NCBI GenBank assembly: GCA_023476565.1 | Contig: JAMCVZ010000014.1 | Location: forward strand, 30,972 to 94,971 | Direction of reading: 5' to 3' | Origin: Nitrospirota bacterium | Lineage (GTDB): Bacteria; Nitrospirota; Thermodesulfovibrionia; Thermodesulfovibrionales; Dissulfurispiraceae | Length of the DNA: 64,000 nt | In this document: in pieces, positions 45,515 to 54,239 of the stretch | Layout: each line of letters opens with the position of its first letter | Position numbering within the stretch: the first letter of the stretch is position 1 | The notes under the pieces: generated by a model | What the model was told of the DNA's origin: nothing | Seen by the model: the letters and a program-made list of their open reading frames with translations, nothing else | The model's database searches: none | Position numbers and translations under genes: made by a program

Positions 45515-46360
45515 TTAGCCCTCACGATAATTCAGATAGCCGCCTCCATTTCTCAAAATGAAAAATTTCTCGACCCTCTTTAAAAGGATGTCCATAGTCA
45601 GACCGAGCACGCATATCGTCGCCATTCCGACGAATACCGTCGGCGTTTCGAGCAGGAGCCTTGCGCCCTCGATCATGAAGCCGAGTCCGCTGTCCGCAGC
45701 AACGACCTCTGCGCAGACCAGGACAAGCCAGCCTATGCCAAAACCTATCCTTACACCCGTCAGGATAGTCGGCATCGCGGAAGGGATAATCACATGTCTG
45801 AGGAGGTCCGCCCTGCCCCCGCCCATTGTCTGTACAACTTCCACATGGATGGTTTCCACCTCCCTTACACCGCGCATGGTGTTCATGAAAACAGGAAAGA
45901 AGCACCCTATTGCTATCACAAATACTGCGGGGGTCTCGCCGATCCCGAGCAGAATAATTACAAACGGCAGCATCGCAGGCGGAGGAATCATTCTGATGAA
46001 GTTCAGCACAGGAGACAGCCATTCATACAGGCCTCTCGAGAGACCGAAGGCGATGCCTGAAGGAACGGCAACAATTATCGCGATGGCGAAGCCTGCAAGA
46101 AACCTGCTCAGACTCGCCGCTATGTTTATTTGAAGATACCCTTTTTCAAGGAAATAGAATGTCTTCTCCAGAACAGCAGTTGGAGGGGCAAGGAGCATGC
46201 TTTTAAAGATTCCTGCATAAAGGCTCCCCTCCCAGAGAAATAAAAACAGGGCCCACACCACCAGTACCCTGTATACCTTTTCCGGCATCATCTTCCCTGA
46301 TAAATGCCTTACAAAAGTTATACCGGCCATACCTCCGGAAACAATCGACATGAAGACCAC
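45515..46360 (-). CDS. ABC transporter permease (SsuC/TauC/NrtB type), second of three
   Basis: 281 aa, six core helices and two extra N-terminal ones. Motifs 'RMIPPPAMLPFVIILLGIGETPAVFVIAIGCFFPVFMNT' region and EAA loop 'IPSAMPTILTGVRIGFGIGWLVLVCAEVVA'. It is the most divergent of the three permeases in the substrate-path helix (ILLGIGETP versus ILWFGIGNP). It may pair with one of the others as a heterodimer. Confidence 0.85.
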   Translation of the reverse strand: MVFMSIVSGGMAGITFVRHLSGKMMPEKVYRVLVVWALFLFLWEGSLYAGIFKSMLLAPPTAVLEKTFYFLEKGYLQINIAASLSRFLAGFAIAIIVAVPSGIAFGLSRGLYEWLSPVLNFIRMIPPPAMLPFVIILLGIGETPAVFVIAIGCFFPVFMNTMRGVREVETIHVEVVQTMGGGRADLLRHVIIPSAMPTILTGVRIGFGIGWLVLVCAEVVAADSGLGFMIEGARLLLETPTVFVGMATICVLGLTMDILLKRVEKFFILRNGGGYLNYREG

Positions 46361-46408
46361 CGGCTGAATATCACACCTCCTTAAAATTTATTTTCTCTTT
46401 CTCCTGTC

Positions 46409-47281
46409 TCATGACCACCCCTGTACAAGCCCTTCGAATCTCTTAAGTACGGTATCGGTGATAGTTCCGAATATCCCTATCAGGATTATTCCGCTCAGGA
46501 CCGTTGTTGTATCGAGAAGAATCCTTGAGTCATTAATCATCCAACCCAGTCCCGACCCGATGTCAACTGATACCAACTCCGCGGTAACAAGCGTAATCCA
46601 TCCGATCCCGAGCCCGATGCGGGCGCCGGTTACTATGTGGTGATAGGAAACCGGCAGAATCACCTCTACAAGCACATCAAACTTATTCCCCCCGAAAGTC
46701 AAAACCGTCTCCACCTGAGCCGGCTCAACCTTGCTCACACCGGCAACGGTGTTAAGGAATATAGGGAAAAAGCAGGCAAGCCATATGATAAAGATCGCAG
46801 AGGCATGGCCCATCCCGAACCAGAGGATCGAGAGGGAAAGCCAGGCCGGAGCGGGGATTACACGGGCTGCGTTGACCAGGGGCTCCAGGGGAGAGAAATA
46901 TTTCGGGGAATAGCTTGCCAATATGCCGAGGGGTACTGCGCTCAGGAGAGCTAATATGAATGCGTATGTCAGCCTGAAGAGCGTTGAGACGATCTGCGGC
47001 TGCAAAAAACCTATTGCCCACATGTACACTATATTGGAAAACACTCTGCCCGGCGGCGGCAAAAGCACGGGGTTCACAAGCCCGAGAGCGGATATGATTT
47101 CCCACAGAATCAGGATACCGCCTGCAACACTGAGACCCTTCAGCGAACGGGTGGATATCAGCCCTGGAAAGAGCCACCTGAAGACCGCCGGGATCGCAAT
47201 TATAGACAGTACGATAAGTATAAATGAAGGGGACGATAGGATATCCCCTTTTTCAAGTTCGGGGAAATAGCTGCCATGCAT
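46409..47281 (-). CDS. ABC transporter permease (SsuC/TauC/NrtB type), first of three
   Basis: 290 aa from ATG 47281 (MHGSYFPELEKGD). The longer frame to 47332 begins inside a hairpin that follows the binding-protein gene and is less likely. Core 'RVIPAPAWLSLSILWFGMGHASAIFIIWLACFFPIF' region and EAA loop 'LPVSYHHIVTGARIGLGIGWITLVTAELVS'. It is the permease gene nearest to the binding protein in the operon. Confidence 0.83.
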   Translation of the reverse strand: MHGSYFPELEKGDILSSPSFILIVLSIIAIPAVFRWLFPGLISTRSLKGLSVAGGILILWEIISALGLVNPVLLPPPGRVFSNIVYMWAIGFLQPQIVSTLFRLTYAFILALLSAVPLGILASYSPKYFSPLEPLVNAARVIPAPAWLSLSILWFGMGHASAIFIIWLACFFPIFLNTVAGVSKVEPAQVETVLTFGGNKFDVLVEVILPVSYHHIVTGARIGLGIGWITLVTAELVSVDIGSGLGWMINDSRILLDTTTVLSGIILIGIFGTITDTVLKRFEGLVQGWS

Positions 47282-47307
47282 TGGTGAACGCCTTAATTTT
47301 TGAGAAG

Positions 47308-47330
47308 GGGTCCCCGCCGAAAGGGGACCC
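47308..47330 (-). promoter_or_regulatory. Intercistronic hairpin behind the binding-protein gene
   Basis: GGGTCCCC-TTTCGGC-GGGGACCC, an 8-bp perfect stem 14 nt after the binding-protein stop. There is no T-run. Such hairpins often stabilise the upstream message so that the binding protein outnumbers the permeases. Confidence 0.6.
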
Positions 47331-47343
47331 ATCCCTGTTTACG

Positions 47344-48378
47344 CTACAACCCTAAATCCGGCAGGGACTTGAGACCCAGTTCCTTAAGGGCCAGCTTTTG
47401 ATACTTATCGTTCAGGCCGTCCTTCACAAACTCGGATTTCTCTATTATCCCGAGCGCCTTTGTCGCTTCAGCGAATTTCTTCGATCCGGCAGGGTCGATG
47501 TCGAGCGTAAGTCTCTGCCGCTTCTCCCTGAAAACCTTCGCTATTTCACTCTCATCGATTCCGCACCATTTGGCATTGGCCTTTACATTATCATCGAAGT
47601 TTTTTGCGATGTGCATATAGGCCCTTATGTGGCATTTCATGAATTTCACGGCGGCATCCTGGTTCTTGCCTGCCCAATCGGTGTTGTAGGCCATACGGCA
47701 GCATACATGCTTAGGCCAGATGTCTTTTGAGAGGAATGCTATTTTGGCATATTTCAAGGCCTCTGAGTGCGTTGCCCACGGCTCCCAGAGAATAGCGCAA
47801 TCGAGGTCGCCTTTTTCGAGGCCCGTAAGGATGTCCTGTATATGGGTGAAGTTCCTTACCGTGGCATCCTTGAAAGGATCTATGCCTGCCTCGAGCATCT
47901 TGTACCTCACAACGATATCGGCAGTCGCGGCCCTGATGGTCCCTATCTTCTTTCCTCGCAAATCCTTGACCGATTTTATGGTGGAGGGGCGGTTTGCCGG
48001 TACGACTATGCCGGAAGACTCCATTGCGGAGCCGGAGACAATATTCATCGGGACATCCCGCGTGACCATACCGATCGAAGGACTCGATCCGATATACGCG
48101 ACCTGGAGGGCTCCCGTTACAATGCCCGAGCCGATCTCCCCTGAACCCGAGAACAGCACCGGTTTGACCTGTAACCCTTCCTCCTTGAAATAACCCTGCT
48201 CAAGGGCATTGAAAAGCTGCGCATGGTGCGTGGCCTTGAGATATCCTACTTTTATCTCTTCCTTTGCCGAAAAGGCCTTCCCGATAAAGGGACCGACAAG
48301 CGAACCGCCCACAAAGGCTGTCCCCGCTGCGGCCATTGAGACTTTAATAAAATCACGCCTGCTTAACCTCCCACCCAT
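47344..48378 (-). CDS. ABC substrate-binding protein (NrtA/SsuA/NMT1 family), Tat-type signal
   Basis: 344 aa. The N-terminus 'SRRDFIKVSMAAAG' is a twin-arginine signal, so the protein may fold or bind a cofactor before export. Two-lobed periplasmic binding fold: 'IKVGYLKATHHAQLFNALEQGYFKEEGL', 'GALQVAYIGSSPSIGM', 'DLRGKKIGTIRAATADIVVRYKML', 'CAILWEPWAT'. It is the ligand-capturing subunit of the three-permease importer. The family binds nitrate, aliphatic sulfonates, taurine or thiamine precursors; the ligand here is not evident. Confidence 0.87.
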   Translation of the reverse strand: MGGRLSRRDFIKVSMAAAGTAFVGGSLVGPFIGKAFSAKEEIKVGYLKATHHAQLFNALEQGYFKEEGLQVKPVLFSGSGEIGSGIVTGALQVAYIGSSPSIGMVTRDVPMNIVSGSAMESSGIVVPANRPSTIKSVKDLRGKKIGTIRAATADIVVRYKMLEAGIDPFKDATVRNFTHIQDILTGLEKGDLDCAILWEPWATHSEALKYAKIAFLSKDIWPKHVCCRMAYNTDWAGKNQDAAVKFMKCHIRAYMHIAKNFDDNVKANAKWCGIDESEIAKVFREKRQRLTLDIDPAGSKKFAEATKALGIIEKSEFVKDGLNDKYQKLALKELGLKSLPDLGL

Positions 48379-48456
48379 CTTTTTCTCCTCTCACAAAACA
48401 CGCAAAAGGGTTAATACGCTTATTTTTCTGTCTTTCCGTCGGTTGTATTGTATAAC

Positions 48457-48999
48457 CTAGGCTCCATCATAAATCAAGTCAGTCTGTACGGCAACGGGCT
48501 TTGAAAGCGTGAGTCCGACAGGAGAGTATTTAACTACACGATCGAAAACCTTTTGAATGGCATCCTTGCCGGCATTGCTTTTCACCCTGACAGTCGCTTT
48601 TACGGTATGGTAGCCGGGAAGGTCCTTCAGCCCTTCGACCCCTGAAAGTCCGAGGAAGCCGGGCAAATCAATATGACCCTCAAGGTCAACCTCGACACTT
48701 TTCAGCTCTATACCGTTCAAAGCAGCATTCAAGCTCATGCCGACGGTCAGACACGCCCCGTAGCACGCAAGCACCGTCTCATGCGGGCTAATCGTTGTAT
48801 CGGCCCCCCCGACAGGCGCGGGCTCATCAAAGCTCACTTTAAATTTCCTTAACTTTGCTTCGGTCTTGAAGCCGCCTTTCCATTTTGTCTTTGCAGTCCA
48901 TACTGTTGCCCCATTCTTAGGGTCACTCTTAACCGCGCTGGCTGTTGCATGAAAAGCGTCAAGGTTGACCCCGTTGATTGATACCGCTGTTTTAGCCAT
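48457..48999 (-). CDS. OsmC-family protein lacking the second active-site cysteine
   Basis: 180 aa OsmC/Ohr fold. The first cysteine region is 'VLACYGACLTVGM' (two Cys). At the usual second site (xxHCPVxx) the sequence is 'VKYSPVGLTL', with serine in place of cysteine. The classical thiol-peroxidase mechanism is therefore unlikely; a sulfur-carrier or binding role fits its position between DsrE and an importer. A second OsmC protein (61508-62026) retains 'AHCPVV'. There is no signal peptide. Confidence 0.85.
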   Translation of the reverse strand: MAKTAVSINGVNLDAFHATASAVKSDPKNGATVWTAKTKWKGGFKTEAKLRKFKVSFDEPAPVGGADTTISPHETVLACYGACLTVGMSLNAALNGIELKSVEVDLEGHIDLPGFLGLSGVEGLKDLPGYHTVKATVRVKSNAGKDAIQKVFDRVVKYSPVGLTLSKPVAVQTDLIYDGA

Positions 49000-49167
49000 T
49001 GCTGCTTCTCCTTTTTGTCTCGACGTTAAGGTTTTTATTACCGAGCGCCCGCCGCTCCCCTTTTTGCTGCAGCCGTTTCATACCCATCGCCTCCTTCTTC
49101 GGGAGGTCGCTGCGAATCCGCAACTCTCTTTGAAAGTAAAAACTATGCACATGAGGTAAGCATGTGC

Positions 49168-49578
49168 TCAAAAGCATATTGTTCCTTTAGCCCTGGTGAC
49201 AATTGCTATAAGGTTCATAGCGCCTGCCACCTTTATCCCCGGAATCAGATCCTCTTCTTTAAGTTTCTTGTTCGCCATGGTCTGGGAACAGCACTGAATC
49301 TCCACTCCCATTTCCATCGCCTCATCGAGCCTCTGTGCAAGAGTAGGCACGCCCGGCCGCGGCTTTTCGTTTTTCCCGATAGCGCCCTGCACCATAATGT
49401 CCACAGCGCCTTGCAGGCAGAATAGTATTGTCTTATAGTTAGCCGAGGCCGCCAGCGTTGCGAACATCAGAGCAGAACGGGCGCTCGGAATATTCTCAAA
49501 TCCCGAGGTGCAGAGAACGGTAAAAAGACCATCCTCACTACTCATAACAGATGAACCGTTTAAAACAGGCTGGTTCAT
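49168..49578 (-). CDS. DsrE-family sulfur-carrier-like protein
   Basis: 136 aa, cytosolic. DsrE/DsrF fold with 'VLCTSGFENIPSARSALMFA' at the N-terminus and the cysteine pair in 'VEIQCCSQTMANKKL' near residue 95, the position of the sulfur-binding Cys of DsrE. It is nearly the same protein as 60421-60840. TGGAGG precedes the ATG. It is the first long gene after the sigma-54 promoter at 49823-49839. DsrE proteins pass persulfide sulfur to or from TusA. Confidence 0.85.
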   Translation of the reverse strand: MNQPVLNGSSVMSSEDGLFTVLCTSGFENIPSARSALMFATLAASANYKTILFCLQGAVDIMVQGAIGKNEKPRPGVPTLAQRLDEAMEMGVEIQCCSQTMANKKLKEEDLIPGIKVAGAMNLIAIVTRAKGTICF

Positions 49579-49766
49579 GGCGCCTCCATTTTCCTTTTTG
49601 CATTGATTGTTTCCATTCGACTACCCCGGAAACTGACGAACAAAGTTTTAGACTGTCCTGTCGCGCTGCAATCCTGCAACACCTGCTTACCCCTTACAGC
49701 ATGTCCTGCCTCTGATTCACCCGCAAATTGAAGACCATCGAGCCGTTTTAGTCTTGTATGGACCAT
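49575..49766 (-). CDS. Small ORF between the sigma-54 promoter and dsrE
   Basis: 63 aa, starting MVHTRLKRLDGLQFAGESEA. It has a good ribosome site (GGGAGG, 7 nt before ATG) and its stop overlaps the DsrE start as ATGA, which favours real translation. The composition is unremarkable, with one cysteine (LQDCSAT) and no known family. It may be a leader that couples translation to dsrE, or chance. Confidence 0.35.
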   Translation of the reverse strand: MVHTRLKRLDGLQFAGESEAGHAVRGKQVLQDCSATGQSKTLFVSFRGSRMETINAKRKMEAP

Positions 49767-49822
49767 TCCCGCCTCCCGACAACCGGGTTAAGAGCGCTTA
49801 CATCAAGGATGAGAGGCTAAAA

Positions 49823-49839
49823 AGCAATTTACGTACCAC
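49823..49839 (-). promoter_or_regulatory. Sigma-54 (-24/-12) promoter for the DsrE/OsmC/ABC series
   Basis: On the minus strand TGGTACG-TAAA-TTGCT. The invariant GG and GC are ten bases apart, as sigma-54 requires. Start of transcription would be near 49812, 46 nt before the 63-aa ORF and ~230 nt before dsrE. No other gene lies between. Confidence 0.75.
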
Positions 49840-50008
49840 ACCTCCCGGGAATTCTCACAGAATGCTTAAAAAATAGGGGACTGCGGAGCTTTCAGAGGGA
49901 TTATATGAAGCTGAAAAGCGTTTGTTGGATAAATCTTGTGCTTCAGAGAGTAATTTTCAGACGGGAAGCGTTCCTCAACAGACCCTTCTCATGAGAGGAA
50001 AGATAGTT

Positions 50009-50118
50009 TTGACTGCAAAATGCAATAGTTTTTAGAGCCTATACTCTATAAAAAATGTTCGATCTATTCCAAATACCTGATGCAGAGGAGTTTTCTCCAT
50101 GACTGTAAAATGCAATCA
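50009..50118. promoter_or_regulatory. Two matching sites upstream of the sigma-54 promoter (possible enhancer)
   Basis: GACTGCAAAATGCAAT (around 50010-50026) and GACTGTAAAATGCAAT (50101-50116) are direct repeats ~90 bp apart, each with TGYA-AAA-TGCA dyad. They lie ~180 and ~270 bp upstream of the -24/-12 promoter, a normal place for sigma-54 activator binding. The second touches the end of the sigma-54 activator gene. Otherwise the 49767-50115 gap holds no gene. Confidence 0.5.
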
Positions 50119-51639
50119 TAGGGGGATATTGTACTTTTTTAACTTCCTCCAGAGCGTGGTCGAGTCCAACCCGAGGAGCCTCGAAGCCTTCCTTTTATTG
50201 CCGCCGACTATATTCAGCACCTTGAGAATATGCTCTTTCTCAATGCTTTCAAGAGCCCAGTCCTGTTTCAGTTCATTGCAGTGCCCGACAATCTCCACCG
50301 GGAGGTCTTCTTTTTGTATCTCATCCGTATCTGCAATAACCACAGCCCGCTCTATGGTATTCTCAAGCTCCCTGATGTTCCCGGGCCATGCGTAGTTGAA
50401 AAATATATCCATAGCTTCATCCGAAATCCTCCTTATGTTCTTTCCCACCTTCTTGGAGAATTTACTTATGAAATACCTCACCAGCAGCATGATATCCTCA
50501 ACCCTGTCCCTGAGCGGCGGAAGATTGATCCTTATCACATTCAACCGGTAATACAAGTCGCCCCTGAATTGCTTTTGTTTGGCCGCGTCTTCAAGCTCCT
50601 GATTTGTTGCTGCAATGATCCTCACATCCACCGTTACCGGTTGCGTGCTCCCGATCTTGAAGAATGTCCCGTCCTGCAGTACCCTCAGCAGCTTCACCTG
50701 CAGGCTTGTGCTCATCGCCTCCACTTCGTCAAGGAAAATAGTACCGCCGTCCGCTGCCTCAAAAAGCCCTCTTTTGTCCGTGAACGCTCCGGTAAATGCC
50801 CCCCTCACATATCCGAAAAGCTCCGACTCCAAAAGGCTGTCGGGAATTGCCGCGCAGTTTACGGCTACAAAAGGCTTGTCTTTCCTTATGCTGTTGAAAT
50901 GCACCGCCCTTGCTATGAGCTCTTTGCCGGTGCCGCTTTCGCCGTATATCAGTATGCCCGATGAGATGTCTTTTACCTTTTTCACCAAATTAAGGATATC
51001 CGCCATCTTCGGACTATTTGCTATTATGCCCTCGAAATCGTAATACCTCATTTTAACTTCTGCATCTTTCCTTGTACTCTCAAAAAGGCGGCTGTTCTCT
51101 ATGGCAAGGCCGATGGGCACCGTAGCGGCCCTCAGGGTATTGAGAAGATCCTCGGGCGGCAGATAGGGGATATAGGTAATCACGCACAGAACCCCGATGA
51201 CTTTCCCTTTTGCTTTAAGAGGGAAGCCGGCATAAAATTCTATTCCTGCCTTTCTCTGTGATTCCCTGGTAAAACGCGGATCTTTCGATGCCTTTTCGTA
51301 GATGATCACCTCTCTATCGTATTCTGCAATGTTTCCGCACATGCATTCACCGACTCTGACCTTATTTTCTGTTATATCTTTTATAGCCTCATCAGAAAGG
51401 TTTTTATAAGATACCGGAACCATTTCGAGCGTCTCATCGTTAATTACAAAGATAACGCCTCCATCCACTCCCATGAAGGCTATTATTTTTTCAAGGACTG
51501 CATCAAGGCTTGTCTTGAGATCAAGGCACTTGCTTACGGTAAGCGCTATGTCGTAAAGGATAGAAAGTTTTCTATTCTGCCGTTCTAAAATTTCCGGGAT
51601 CGCATAATTCTCGTCCACGCCGTATTTTAACATTTTCAT
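50116..51639 (-). CDS. GAF-domain sigma-54-dependent transcriptional activator
   Basis: 507 aa. GAF sensor (~30-185) with cysteines 'VRVGECMCGNIAEY' that could bind a ligand or metal; AAA+ core (~205-435) with Walker A 'GESGTGKELIARAV', canonical 'GAFTGA' loop, 'GTIFLDEVEAM', arginine-finger region; Fis HTH at the C-terminus ('NKRKASRLLGLDSTTLWRKLKKYN'). No receiver domain, so it responds to a small molecule. It is downstream of TauE/SafE and upstream of the sigma-54 promoter of the DsrE series, its probable target. Confidence 0.9.
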   Translation of the reverse strand: MKMLKYGVDENYAIPEILERQNRKLSILYDIALTVSKCLDLKTSLDAVLEKIIAFMGVDGGVIFVINDETLEMVPVSYKNLSDEAIKDITENKVRVGECMCGNIAEYDREVIIYEKASKDPRFTRESQRKAGIEFYAGFPLKAKGKVIGVLCVITYIPYLPPEDLLNTLRAATVPIGLAIENSRLFESTRKDAEVKMRYYDFEGIIANSPKMADILNLVKKVKDISSGILIYGESGTGKELIARAVHFNSIRKDKPFVAVNCAAIPDSLLESELFGYVRGAFTGAFTDKRGLFEAADGGTIFLDEVEAMSTSLQVKLLRVLQDGTFFKIGSTQPVTVDVRIIAATNQELEDAAKQKQFRGDLYYRLNVIRINLPPLRDRVEDIMLLVRYFISKFSKKVGKNIRRISDEAMDIFFNYAWPGNIRELENTIERAVVIADTDEIQKEDLPVEIVGHCNELKQDWALESIEKEHILKVLNIVGGNKRKASRLLGLDSTTLWRKLKKYNIPL

Positions 51640-51706
51640 GGTATTCTTTTTGCAATACCTGCTATAAGATTCAGATCCTTCTTTTCTGCACTCCTGTTCA
51701 AAAGTT

Positions 51707-52426
51707 CTATTTGAACGAAAGCACTATTCCCATTATAAAGAGAAGGATGAATAGGCCCTTCCTGTATGTATCCTCGTTCATCCTTTTGAAGATATAAGTG
51801 CCTGCCAGCATCCCGGTAGCCATGACAGGGATAAATTCCAGAAAGGCCGTCTCTATCTCCCGGGTTATATTGCCGATCGCGAAGTGAAACGCAACCACCA
51901 GGATGCTGGTAATACAGAAAAAAAGGTTCAAAGAGCCGACAATATTGATCTTCGACCACTCCCGGGTTGACAAATAAAATACCACGGGAGGACCGGTGAT
52001 GTTGAATGCGCCGCCCAGGGTCCCTGCAAAAAACCCGAACAGGTAACCCGTCCAGGCAGGAAACCGTAAAGGCATCCTCTTGAAAAGCAGGGAGTATGCC
52101 GCGTAAACGATGAGCACTATGCCAAGCGCCGTCTTGATCGCTTTATCGCTGAACCCGATGAGAAAGAGGAGCCCCGCGGGAATGCCGGCAACTGCGCCGG
52201 CCAAAAGCGGCAGAATGCCTCTGTAATCAAAGTGTCTCCTCAATTGAAATGTCAGGATCCCGGAAAGCAATGCAAGGAAAAGGGACAACAGAGGGACTGC
52301 GGTCTTCATAGTGAGGGAGAAGGAGAGCAGGGGCAGCGCGACCAGCATAAAGGCAAAGCCGAATACCCCCTGTAACAGGGAGGCGAGGAATATTACTGCT
52401 GCAGTGAAGAATCCTTCAATAATCAT
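51707..52426 (-). CDS. TauE/SafE-family sulfite/sulfonate exporter-like membrane protein
   Basis: 239 aa, about eight helices in two halves. 'FLASLLQGVFGFAFMLVALPLLSF' opens the first half and 'LFGFFAGTLGGAFNITGPPVVFYL' the second, both diagnostic of the family. Members export sulfite, sulfoacetate or similar anions. It lies between the second ABC importer and the GAF sigma-54 activator on the same strand, consistent with removal of an oxidised sulfur product. Confidence 0.88.
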   Translation of the reverse strand: MIIEGFFTAAVIFLASLLQGVFGFAFMLVALPLLSFSLTMKTAVPLLSLFLALLSGILTFQLRRHFDYRGILPLLAGAVAGIPAGLLFLIGFSDKAIKTALGIVLIVYAAYSLLFKRMPLRFPAWTGYLFGFFAGTLGGAFNITGPPVVFYLSTREWSKINIVGSLNLFFCITSILVVAFHFAIGNITREIETAFLEFIPVMATGMLAGTYIFKRMNEDTYRKGLFILLFIMGIVLSFK

Positions 52427-52514
52427 GCAAATGAGTCATAGCATCCCTGGGGCCGGGGAGCCGGTATTTCATCCGGATATGGTCCCCTTCTTTATTTATT
52501 GTGGACAGGCGCTG

Positions 52515-53411
52515 CTATTTTTTATCATCCAGGCAGTTACAAGCCCCTTTTTGCGCCACAAGAGCCCCCATGAGATCATAGGCCGTTTTGCTCCCTGCTG
52601 AAAAGGCCTTAGCAGCTTCCTCGTACAGCAGGTCTATAGCCTGCCCGCGTATTTCCATAAACCGTGCCGAGGCCAACATCCGGACGTCTCTCGGCCTCGG
52701 CAGGTCGATATCTATTTCCGCCTTTACCTTCCCCGGCTGGAAGGTCATGATAACGAGCCTGTCAGCCAGGAAGATGGCCTCATCAACCTCATGGGTGACA
52801 AAGAAATTCGTCCTGCCGATCTCTTCAAAGAGACCGACGTAAAATCCCTGCATCAACTGCCGCGTCATTGCGTCAAGTCCCCTGAAGGGCTCATCGAGTA
52901 TCATTATCTTCGGATCGTTGATCATTGCCCGTGCAAGTTCGGCCCTTCTCTGCATGCCGCCCGAAAGCTGGGTCGGATATTTATCCCTGAACTCATATAG
53001 TCCCACCTTCTTCAATATGAGCTCGGCCCGCTCTTTCGTTTCTCCTCGTGAGATTCCCTGCGCCCGGCATCCGAAGGTCACATTCGAATATACCGTCATC
53101 CACGGAAAGAGGGCTGTCTCCTGGAACACCACCAGGCGATCACGACCCGGGCCTGTTACGGGGGTATCGTCAATATAAACGCGCCCGGCAGTAGGCTTTT
53201 CATATCCGGCAATGAGGTTGATCAGAACGGTTTTCCCGCAGCCGGACGGTCCCATGAGAACGGTCAGTTTCCCCCTTTGCACATGGAGGCTGCACTCCTC
53301 CAGCACAGTCTGGCATTGACCCTCTTTTTCGTATTTTTTCGTTACGCCCTCTACCCGCACCTCGCCGAAAATATCCCTGTTCGTAATGCCGCGTCCGTTG
53401 TTGCCTGACAT
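52515..53411 (-). CDS. ABC transporter ATPase of the second importer (a)
   Basis: 298 aa. Walker A 'GPSGCGKTVLINLI', signature 'LSGGMQRRAELARA', Walker B 'IMILDEPFRGLDAMTR', H-loop 'FVTHEVDEAIFLA'. The C-terminal extension (~40 residues, 'KGACNCLDDKK') holds a CxC. NrtD/SsuB branch. It is paired with the permease at 53427-54203 (16 bp upstream). Confidence 0.88.
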   Translation of the reverse strand: MSGNNGRGITNRDIFGEVRVEGVTKKYEKEGQCQTVLEECSLHVQRGKLTVLMGPSGCGKTVLINLIAGYEKPTAGRVYIDDTPVTGPGRDRLVVFQETALFPWMTVYSNVTFGCRAQGISRGETKERAELILKKVGLYEFRDKYPTQLSGGMQRRAELARAMINDPKIMILDEPFRGLDAMTRQLMQGFYVGLFEEIGRTNFFVTHEVDEAIFLADRLVIMTFQPGKVKAEIDIDLPRPRDVRMLASARFMEIRGQAIDLLYEEAAKAFSAGSKTAYDLMGALVAQKGACNCLDDKK

Positions 53412-53426
53412 GCTCTTCCTCTCCTT

Positions 53427-54203
53427 TCAGAATTTCCTTTTCCAGGGCATCGCTTTCTCTCCCAGCCAGCGGATGAAGGTGCTGCAGAGATATCCGGCCA
53501 CTCCTATACTCACCATCCCGACAACTATGAAAGGTATATTATGGTTGGTATATGCCTCCCACGTCATTCTGCCCAGACCACCCTGCCCCGCAATCATCTC
53601 CGCTGCAATAAGGACGTTCCAGGTAACCCCCATGCCTACCGTCATTCCGGTGACAATCGAAGGGAGAGAGCCTGGAACCATGATTTTCCAGAATATATCC
53701 TTTGGCCGGGCGCCGAGTGAAGTCGCGGCCCATTTAAGGGATACGGAGATGTTGGAGACACCCTGCAGGACGTTTATGACAATAATAAAGAATGCCCCGA
53801 TGAAAACCAGAAAATAAATGGACAGCTCTCTTGTCGGCCAGAAGAGGATAGCAATGGGAATCCAGGCAATGGGGGGGATCGGCCTGAGTATTTCGAATAC
53901 GGGGAAGGTATAGCTCTTAAATATTCTGCTGATGCCCATCGCCAGGCCGAGGGGAATCCCGATGAGCTGGGCTGCAATAAAACCTATGAAAATGCGCATA
54001 AGGCTGATCCCCCAATCGAACCAATAGGCTTTCGATCCCGCGGCCTGGATTCCGTCTACCGCTACCTCCTTCGGATAAGGCAGGTTTTGCAGGTAGGGTA
54101 CTTTTACCAGGACAACAAGCTGCCAGAGGGCCACAAAGAAAACAACGGAAACAACCCCCCTCAAAGTCTTGACATTAACAACCTTGCTTATTTTTTTCAT
54201 CAA
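53427..54203 (-). CDS. ABC transporter permease of the second importer (a)
   Basis: 258 aa with six helices; EAA loop 'VPGSLPSIVTGMTVGMGVTWNVLIAAEMI' and 'ILRPIPPIAWIPIAILFWPTRELSIYFLVF'. SsuC/TauC type. It is more like the neighbouring permease (55080) than the three in the first importer, so the two clusters are separate lineages. Confidence 0.88.
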   Translation of the reverse strand: MMKKISKVVNVKTLRGVVSVVFFVALWQLVVLVKVPYLQNLPYPKEVAVDGIQAAGSKAYWFDWGISLMRIFIGFIAAQLIGIPLGLAMGISRIFKSYTFPVFEILRPIPPIAWIPIAILFWPTRELSIYFLVFIGAFFIIVINVLQGVSNISVSLKWAATSLGARPKDIFWKIMVPGSLPSIVTGMTVGMGVTWNVLIAAEMIAGQGGLGRMTWEAYTNHNIPFIVVGMVSIGVAGYLCSTFIRWLGEKAMPWKRKF

Positions 54204-54239
54204 CCGCCGACTCCTGTTTTTCTTAGTTAGCAGGGTATT

